Positions 58,701-64,000 of a stretch of DNA of 64,000 nt are shown here, one piece after another. This DNA is from Streptomyces sp. Isolate_45. GTDB taxonomy: Bacteria > Actinomycetota > Actinomycetes > Streptomycetales > Streptomycetaceae. The position numbers were made by a program, and so were the translations under genes. Each line of letters begins with the position of its first letter. The first letter of the stretch is position 1. The notes under the pieces are model-generated. The model saw only the letters and a list, made by a program, of their open reading frames with translations. It was not told the DNA's origin and did not search any database. Location: positions 96 through 64,095 of the forward strand of contig NZ_JANFAK020000021.1 in NCBI RefSeq assembly GCF_024721315.2. Reading direction: 5' to 3'.

Positions 58701-61233
58701 GAGACACTTTCGCCATGCGGACCAGCTGCCGAGCGGTGAGCTCGCGGCCTTGGTACACCCAGCTCGAGGCGTCGGGGGACGTGACCGGGATCAGCCCGTC
58801 GGCCACCCCGGCCTCCAGCAGGAACGCCCGCCATTCCTCGGAGGTGCTCTCGCCCCGCTTGGCGAACTCCTCGGGCGCGGCGAGGAGGCGTCCGGCGATC
58901 TCCTTGAGGCTCTTCGACACGTCCTGTCCGGCACCGACCACCGCCGCCAGGTCCTCACCGACGGACGCGCGGCCCCAGCCCCGGCCGAAGACGGCGCCCC
59001 TCGCCATGATCAGCCGGCCGTCCGCCGACGGTACGTACAGTCCGAGCGAGGAGATCTCCGTCCCGCCCAGCGAGCACCGCGGCTGCCACAGCCGGAAGAC
59101 GAACCGCAGGGTCTGGAGCCGCAGTCGGAGATCGCTGCTCGCGCCGAGTGCCTGCCGTACGTGCTCCAGGAGGCCCCTCGTGTCGTACGGCCGGACGAGC
59201 CCCTCCTGCTCGAGGAAGGCGCGGGCGGCCCGCCCGCGCGCACGCTCGCTGCGGTCCTTCCAGATCAGCCCCGGGTGGAGAGCGAACAACCGCTTGCCGA
59301 GCAGGGCGGGAAGGGACGGGGCCTCGGTCTGGGTCGCCTCCGTGCGCACCGGCTGGAAGAACGCCTCGCGGCGGGCACCCTGCCCGCTCGACTTGCCCTG
59401 CGGACGTGTGCCCGTACGTGTACTCGTGCCCGCCCCGTCGGCGGGACGGTTGGTGTGCCGCAGTGTGCAGTCCTCCGCGAGCAGCAACTGCCTGCCGTGC
59501 AGGACGTGCCCGCTGTCCTCGAAGAGGGCGGCCAGGTCCTCGTACAGCGCGCTCCACTGCTCGGGGGCCTCACCGGACTGGGGGAGGGGCAGGCCCCCGG
59601 CGATCCGTTCCACGTACTCGGCGAGGATCTCCGGGCCCGGCTCCAACGGGCACGCGAGGGCCTTGCACAGGGTGGCCAGCCGTTTCAGCCGGTCGCCACC
59701 GATCTCGGGGTCCGCCACCACGATCCCGGCCTCGTGAGCACGGCGTGCCGTGAGGACGGTCGGGTCGAGGTCCGGCCACAGGACCGCGCCACGGGGCGGG
59801 GCCCAGCCCGCCTCCGGTGGGGCGCCATCCACAGCGAGGACGGGCACGAGCGGTACGTCGGCGAGTTCCCTCCCGTGCACGCGCAGAGCCGCGGCGCGGA
59901 GCCGCCCAGGCGAGCCCTTCTCGCTCTCCCAGCTCACCAGGTCCGCGGCCAGTTGCCGCATGGACGGCTCGGGCACGGTACGCAGTACCGCGGCGGCCGC
60001 CAGACAGGTCTCGGCGACCGCGTCGAGCAGCAGGACGTTGAGGGGGTTGTCGGAGGGAAGCCCGGTCCGGTCGAACGTGGTGAAGAACGGGGCGTTCGCG
60101 TGCCCCGGGAACGGTGCGGCCTGGTCCTCGGCCATCGGCAGGAAGGTGTAGATCTGCCCGCGTCGCGGTCGGCGCTGGGTGGGCAGCGGGAGCGCGACCT
60201 CGACGACGGCGGGCCGCTTCCACTCCTGCCAGGTGTCGTCGAGGAGCCTGGAATCCACGGCCTCGGCGAGTGTGCTGTTCAGCCGTTCCTTCTCCACGAT
60301 GCCCCGGGCTACGAGAAAGGTGCCGGACGGTCCCAGGTCCACGGTCGCGAAGGAGACGGGGAGTCCGTGCCCGGTGCCGTCCTGCGTCACCGCGAAGCGC
60401 TCCTCGGAGCGGGTCAGCTCGTAGCGCTCGTGCGGCTCGTGCGGCTGGTCCGCCTCATGGCGGTCGTCCAGCTCGCCCGCCTCGCCGCTGGCGGCCCGCC
60501 GTTCCAGCGTCAGGCCAGCGAGCCGGTCGAGGAACAGCATCACGGGTACCTTCGCCCCCGCGAGCTCGCGCATCCGCAGCCGGATCTCGGCCCGGGCGGC
60601 CTCGCCCAGCAAGGGCAGCCGGACGACGGTCACGTACCCCTGGGCGGCGAGCTGCCGGCAGGTCGCGGGCACCTCGTCCAGCGGCAGGGGTGCCTGGAGC
60701 GGCGGATACTCGGCAGCCACCTCGTGGGCATTGTCCTCACCGGCGAGGAACTCCTCCACGTCGGCCTTCTGCGCGAAGCGGAAGCAGTACCCGTCCAGTT
60801 CCGGGCCGAGCGGGCTGTCGGGGTCTGCGCTGTAGATCTCGGGCGCGTCGCTGATCAGCAGGATGCTGCGGAACCCGACGCCCTTGTTCCCGATGCCCTC
60901 GCCGACCTCCTTCGAACTGTGCGCGAGCTCGCAGACCCGCTCGACGTTGTGCCAGGTGAAGGGCGCGCCGCCGTTGGCGACGTACAACGTCCCCCACTCG
61001 CCCTCCGCCTCGTCCAGCAGGACGTGGACCCGTCCGTCGCGGCGGTCCCTCGGATGCGCGTCGTAGCCGTTCTGCAGCAACTCGAAGAGCGAGCGGCCGA
61101 CGTACTGCCGCGCGCTGGTGTACGACACGGCGTTCACCTGCCGTGCCATGTGCAGGACTTGCTTTGACCGGGCTCCCTCCAGCACGGACCGGCCGTACTC
61201 TCGTAGCTGCTCGGCCCGGGCGTTCCTCGCCAT
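55774..61233 (-). CDS. Sacsin-like GHKL ATPase with C-terminal DUF3883 nuclease-like domain
   Basis: This 1819-residue protein begins with an HSP90/sacsin-type ATPase: N-box SLFELLQNGYDAH (about 49-60, Glu51 and Asn55), a second motif VANGGAPF (about 85-92) and the G2 loop GEGIGNKGVGFRS (about 111-123). A long helical middle region follows. The last 140 residues are DUF3883 (IGYVGEWYAYQFL, then GFDFRVGSG and YLYEVKATGG), with Asp1732 and Glu1745-Val-Lys1747 in the pattern of a PD-(D/E)XK nuclease. Such ATPase plus nuclease fusions are typical of antiviral systems. GAGGGGAGAA precedes the ATG. No helicase or methylase partner lies within the window; the next gene upstream may be one. Confidence 0.85.
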   Translation of the reverse strand: MARNARAEQLREYGRSVLEGARSKQVLHMARQVNAVSYTSARQYVGRSLFELLQNGYDAHPRDRRDGRVHVLLDEAEGEWGTLYVANGGAPFTWHNVERVCELAHSSKEVGEGIGNKGVGFRSILLISDAPEIYSADPDSPLGPELDGYCFRFAQKADVEEFLAGEDNAHEVAAEYPPLQAPLPLDEVPATCRQLAAQGYVTVVRLPLLGEAARAEIRLRMRELAGAKVPVMLFLDRLAGLTLERRAASGEAGELDDRHEADQPHEPHERYELTRSEERFAVTQDGTGHGLPVSFATVDLGPSGTFLVARGIVEKERLNSTLAEAVDSRLLDDTWQEWKRPAVVEVALPLPTQRRPRRGQIYTFLPMAEDQAAPFPGHANAPFFTTFDRTGLPSDNPLNVLLLDAVAETCLAAAAVLRTVPEPSMRQLAADLVSWESEKGSPGRLRAAALRVHGRELADVPLVPVLAVDGAPPEAGWAPPRGAVLWPDLDPTVLTARRAHEAGIVVADPEIGGDRLKRLATLCKALACPLEPGPEILAEYVERIAGGLPLPQSGEAPEQWSALYEDLAALFEDSGHVLHGRQLLLAEDCTLRHTNRPADGAGTSTRTGTRPQGKSSGQGARREAFFQPVRTEATQTEAPSLPALLGKRLFALHPGLIWKDRSERARGRAARAFLEQEGLVRPYDTRGLLEHVRQALGASSDLRLRLQTLRFVFRLWQPRCSLGGTEISSLGLYVPSADGRLIMARGAVFGRGWGRASVGEDLAAVVGAGQDVSKSLKEIAGRLLAAPEEFAKRGESTSEEWRAFLLEAGVADGLIPVTSPDASSWVYQGRELTARQLVRMAKVSPEVQEQWEPYVRWSYAYYPRTPYRGTPAWQLPGQDVVGRLGQEARLAYARLVLHGLASWNDAWFASVWTSAGSQSSRDTERVPTPLGAFVREQPWLPVRGRDRAVRFVRPADAWHCPPGLEDEPSYAPTVDHRLRHLLERGRAGDRLREMRLPTWDDPRDSDRIIAALGRLAAEDALGAEDRPAAQRVNERAWRYLVQRSSPALPAGASLLAESEDRLIGIPLSALDGGESAGDGDGDGGTVLYVSGERDGLTALLVREMALPLLTLPGVSAEAAELLAAEHPATVRHTDDLMFTVTVDGARVDPAAMGEPLVQQLPWLTLAVGVLSDHLARGPRASEAELSELTSLVRSVRLHRYRSWDIELDGRPVTLPGRLGGVLPLPDPKHPLVLAPAGEPGWPEVPRIMVAVAELLGRREFGDRLRIAAHQLASRHADLRDPGQEELADALEVTVNQVEETSRRIDGAIGVVLERSRPFLVHLLGTEAANALFLPPPGDTREFRAHLEEHADELPVPVSEFIARARAARGTDELRRDLGIGFAELNDTLRAMVPPLEPVSHADEHEEALRTYLDLRKKNLVNRLRWAVLEDFDARRPMPDWPSVRALDWITAPEAWAYTVDTADTESLEAHVEEQLALRLGRPVPAPRSGERLPARDQVRGANLRTITGLAAELAVLVRAAGHPLPAALTGAEPAEEVTARLEAAGALDFRPLSPTDVVGWLAALGQWPDGMAAATDPDEHGLSEADLDRVRNAAEHERRERERQRRSISVGGRAFDVYSGDFTALTRELDRVLKSGSAPGITAAGPLRFTDPRPRTARTEATGRTRGWRYGGSTDSGLTTAQREAIGYVGEWYAYQFLCARYPDRMDETGWVSGNRRKAFPGPSGDDGLGFDFRVGSGSRPYLYEVKATGGEGGRFELGESEVRAARQHAGNDRWRLLVVTHVLTPRKVAIQMLPNPYGKRGRGRYREEGGALRFSYLL

Positions 61234-61630
61234 GGTTCTCCCCTCACCTCAGCGTGATGAGGACGGTATCCCGCCCCACTGACATTGGGGGGCGCGAGGG
61301 ACCACCGTGTGGAGCGCGGCTCGGAGCTGAGCCTGACGTTTGGTCTGCCGTCGAACGGGGCTCGAACTTGCTGAGCACGGCGAATCGAGGGAGGGGGCAG
61401 GTACTGCGTCGCCGCTTGCTGCGTTCTTCCTGGGCGGCCCTGATGCTGTCCGCTGGGGGTTCCTTCACAAGTTCGCGATCGAAACACCAGCTCCGGTACC
61501 GGGTGCTGGCCAGCCAGGATCGTGGAAGGCTTTGAGGCATAGTCGGAGCTCGGAGCCACCCCTACCAAGCCCCACCCCACAGACTTCACCCCCTCTCGTA
61601 CAGACCACCGGAACCGAGTGGGTCGCCCGG
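61234..61630. other. Gap between two large leftward genes
   Basis: It contains the ribosome site and presumably the promoter of the sacsin-like gene. A minus-strand frame of about 98 codons is open but has poor bias and no start signal. Nothing else was recognised. Confidence 0.4.
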
Positions 61631-64000
61631 CTACCGATGACGCCACCGCTGACGAAGTCGCAGGACCTCGGTGGCCCAGTGGGCCTCCAACTCCGCGTCG
61701 GGGATCCGCTCGCGGCCCAGGCTGAAACGGACATGCCGGTAGATCCAGTGGAGAGAGGCGTCCGTGCTGGCGATCAAGGTGGACAGCAGCGGATCTCCGG
61801 CAGGGGTCTCGTGGTCCACGGCCACCAGCAGTTCCCCCTGGTCGTCCGGGTGCAGGTGCGGGAGCGCACCGCCCATCCTGATGCGCAGGTCTCCCCAGGT
61901 GAGAACCTTGCCGCCGCTGCGGGCCGTGTCGATGAGGACCTTCCGGGCGGCGCCGGCCAGCTTGTCGACGGACTCTGCCGGGAGTCGATCAGCCTGCCGG
62001 GGCATGGCCGGACCCTCTGCCTTTCCGAGGGGTGTGCGCGGCCCCGGTCCGGGCTTCTGCCTGGAACGCTCACGGCGGGAGACCTCCCGCTGCTTGAGTC
62101 GGCTGTGCCAGCGGTTCACCGCCGTCGTTTCCGGCGAGGGCAGCCCCTCGGCCAGACCGCCACGGAGCCGGGCGATCTCGTCGAGAGCGAGGCGGACTTC
62201 GTCGACGGCTCCGTCCTTTCGGTGCCCCGCCAGTCCCGTGAGCAGCTCCCGAATCCTTCGGAGCGACGGATCCACCTGTCTCTGCGGGACCCGCTCGCCG
62301 CACCAGGCCTTCACCTCACGCATGAAGGGCGTGTACTGCTCGCGATCCGCCTGGGACAGCTTCCGGGCGTACAACGGTCCGGCCAGCTGTCGGGCAGCCT
62401 GTACGGCAGGCAGGTCATCGGCGGACTGAGCGACGCGGATCTCGTCGCGGAGCCACTCGAACTCCTCCAGTGCCTCGGTCTGGGCGGGGTTCCGCTCCTG
62501 ATGCGCGGGGGCCTCGTCGGAATCCTGGGATGCGGCGGTACTGCTCGACTTCTCCTGCAGAGCATCGAACAGGGCCTGGATGTCCTCGGGCAGGCTTCCG
62601 CGGCAACGGCGCCTGAGGATCTTGGCGTGCGCCAGGCCGCTGCGAAGGTCGAGCGGGTCGTTGGAGGATTCCGGACCAGTGAGGCCCTGCAGCACCGCGC
62701 GCAGCGCGATCTGAGCCGCCTCGGAGGCCCGGGGGCGGATCCATTTCGTCATCGTCGTACTCAGTCGCCGGACGCGCTGCTTGTCCTCTGCCGAGAGCTG
62801 CTGGTCGCCGATGCGCCCCGCGTGCTGTTGGAGCACCATCGCCTCCGCGAGGTCCCCGGCTCGTCTCGCCTCCTCGAAGCGCGAGGCGATGGCGTCGATT
62901 TCCTCCGTGCTGCGGGGCTTCGGGGTGTCAGGGCGGGGCGGTTTGGCCAGCCCGTGTGCCGGCTTGGACTCGCGCGCCTTCGGCGGAGCCTCGGCGAGGA
63001 CGCTGGATCTCCCTGCGGCGGCGGGCTGCGGAGACGCGACGGGGTGACCGATGAGGCGGGTGAGTTCATCCAGGATCGGGTGGCTCGCTCTGAGCCACGG
63101 GCGGAGAACACGACCGTGGAGGCGAGCGGCTTCGTAGCCCGCGAGGTGAGCCCGGGCCTGCTTGACGGCCTTCCCCAGGCGTTCCGCGCGGCGTGGACTC
63201 GCCTTGGGTGCGATGGCGGCTGCCTCTGCCAGCTTCTGCCGCAGTTCACCGATCTGCTGGGATGCGGCTCGCAGGTCCGGGAGGTCTGCGGCGTCGGTGG
63301 TTGCAGGCTTCTCCTGACGCGCGGGTGGAGTCCGCAAGGCGGGTGTCGAAGCCGGCGCGGGAGCCGGCGGGCGGCCGTACGCGTCCTGCGCCCGCTTGAT
63401 CTCGACCGCGCTCCAGCGTTGCAGGGCCGTCTCTGAGGCCGGAGCGGGCGCTCCCAGCAGCCGCAGCACGGTGCCCAGGTAGGGCAGGCCGCGTCCGGAC
63501 GGCGCGAGGACCAGGACGGACAGGAGAGGTCGGCCGGGTTCGAGAGGCCTGTCCACCTCCACCAGGAGGTCGCGGCGCTTGGGGTCCGGCAGATGTGCGA
63601 GGTCGAGGTCGATGCGGCTCGAGAGTTTCGACCACGTGGTGGTGGTGCGCTCGGCAGCCACCCGCTTCAGCTCCCGCCGGAGCGTGGCAGCCACCCTGCC
63701 TCGTTCGGGTGGGGAAGGGTGGCTCTCGGGCTCGACCTGGCGTACCTGCGGTGCTGGAGCGGTTTCCTCCTTCAGAGCGACGCTCGGGCGCCACAGGCCG
63801 GTGCGTTCGGCGTCGAGGCCCTGGAGCTGCGTGAGGCTGTCCGCGCGGACGGCCCACGAGGGAGCGTCGGCCGCGACGGGATCAGTGATCAGCAGCTTCA
63901 CCAGGCCGGAGAGCTGGTAGACGTACTGCTCGGTGGGGGAGGGGACTTCGTCGGGCAGGGAGAGGGAGGCGCGGATGATGCGGCTTCCGGCCGGCTTGAC
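61631..64000 (-). CDS. Large protein with a duplicated domain, partial at the window edge
   Basis: At least 789 residues are visible, and the frame is open to base 64000, so the N-terminus lies outside; a GTG at 63901 is internal coding (the codons before it read PSPTEQYVYQLSGL). Two copies of a domain of about 90 residues are seen: one near 63643-63373 (TWSKLSSRIDLDLAHL and DLLVEVDRPLEPGRPLLSVL) and one at the C-terminus near 61936-61634 (TWGDLRIRMGGALPHL and ELLVAVDHETPAGDPLLSTL). A long Ala/Arg/Glu-rich helical region separates them. I do not recognise the family. It is on the same strand as the sacsin-like gene and may belong to the same system. Confidence 0.7.
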   Translation of the reverse strand, partial: VKPAGSRIIRASLSLPDEVPSPTEQYVYQLSGLVKLLITDPVAADAPSWAVRADSLTQLQGLDAERTGLWRPSVALKEETAPAPQVRQVEPESHPSPPERGRVAATLRRELKRVAAERTTTTWSKLSSRIDLDLAHLPDPKRRDLLVEVDRPLEPGRPLLSVLVLAPSGRGLPYLGTVLRLLGAPAPASETALQRWSAVEIKRAQDAYGRPPAPAPASTPALRTPPARQEKPATTDAADLPDLRAASQQIGELRQKLAEAAAIAPKASPRRAERLGKAVKQARAHLAGYEAARLHGRVLRPWLRASHPILDELTRLIGHPVASPQPAAAGRSSVLAEAPPKARESKPAHGLAKPPRPDTPKPRSTEEIDAIASRFEEARRAGDLAEAMVLQQHAGRIGDQQLSAEDKQRVRRLSTTMTKWIRPRASEAAQIALRAVLQGLTGPESSNDPLDLRSGLAHAKILRRRCRGSLPEDIQALFDALQEKSSSTAASQDSDEAPAHQERNPAQTEALEEFEWLRDEIRVAQSADDLPAVQAARQLAGPLYARKLSQADREQYTPFMREVKAWCGERVPQRQVDPSLRRIRELLTGLAGHRKDGAVDEVRLALDEIARLRGGLAEGLPSPETTAVNRWHSRLKQREVSRRERSRQKPGPGPRTPLGKAEGPAMPRQADRLPAESVDKLAGAARKVLIDTARSGGKVLTWGDLRIRMGGALPHLHPDDQGELLVAVDHETPAGDPLLSTLIASTDASLHWIYRHVRFSLGRERIPDAELEAHWATEVLRLRQRWRHR

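Overview
The window is very GC-rich (about 70 percent), with strong G/C bias at third codon positions, frequent GTG starts, 4-bp stop/start overlaps and secreted lipoproteins. Together with the gene families present, this points to a Streptomyces-like actinobacterium. No rRNA, tRNA or CRISPR array was seen.

Region 1 (1-9.1 kb) holds several transporters around a small ribosomal-peptide (RiPP) cassette. An MFS pump, a 50-residue precursor made of three repeats of a VVNTCV-type motif, and a YcaO enzyme are read leftward as one overlapping transcript (5057 to 2192). It is followed by a DUF3592 membrane protein and by a metabolite:H+ symporter with a GAF/PucR regulator.

Region 2 (10-31 kb) is dominated by molybdenum biology: a fused xanthine-dehydrogenase-type oxidoreductase with its FAD subunit and a divergent PucR regulator, two HTH-Mop proteins, ModA with a truncated modB, a tandem-Mop molbindin, MoeA, and three sulfite-oxidase-fold proteins, one paired with a Tat-exported DyP peroxidase. 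Interspersed are an IS5-type remnant that frames a GNAT acetyltransferase between inverted repeats, a glutamine-amidotransferase/methyltransferase fusion that has lost its catalytic residues, MFS and EamA transporters, an M24 peptidase, a methyltransferase and a PNPOx-like oxidase.

Region 3 (31.5-49.5 kb) is a complete-looking type IV pilus locus: pilB, pilC, two minor prepilins, a 1302-residue PilX-like modular protein and pilT on the plus strand, with the major pilin and prepilin peptidase divergent. Upstream are secreted accessory proteins: a prepilin fused to a YVTN beta-propeller, two excalibur proteins, a ModA-like solute-binding protein and an FG-GAP/RTX protein, plus a PadR regulator. 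Short AT-rich palindromes lie in most of the intergenic gaps of this locus.

Region 4 (49.5-64 kb) looks like an accessory or possible defence region. It contains an IS5 transposase scrap, a thioredoxin-reductase tail, a Schlafen/AlbA_2 protein, a DUF5677 protein, an 1819-residue sacsin-like GHKL ATPase ending in a DUF3883 nuclease-like domain, and a partial protein with a duplicated domain that runs off the window. Two related copies of a roughly 200-bp non-coding repeat (9.6 kb and 50.5 kb, same orientation) bracket regions 2 and 3.
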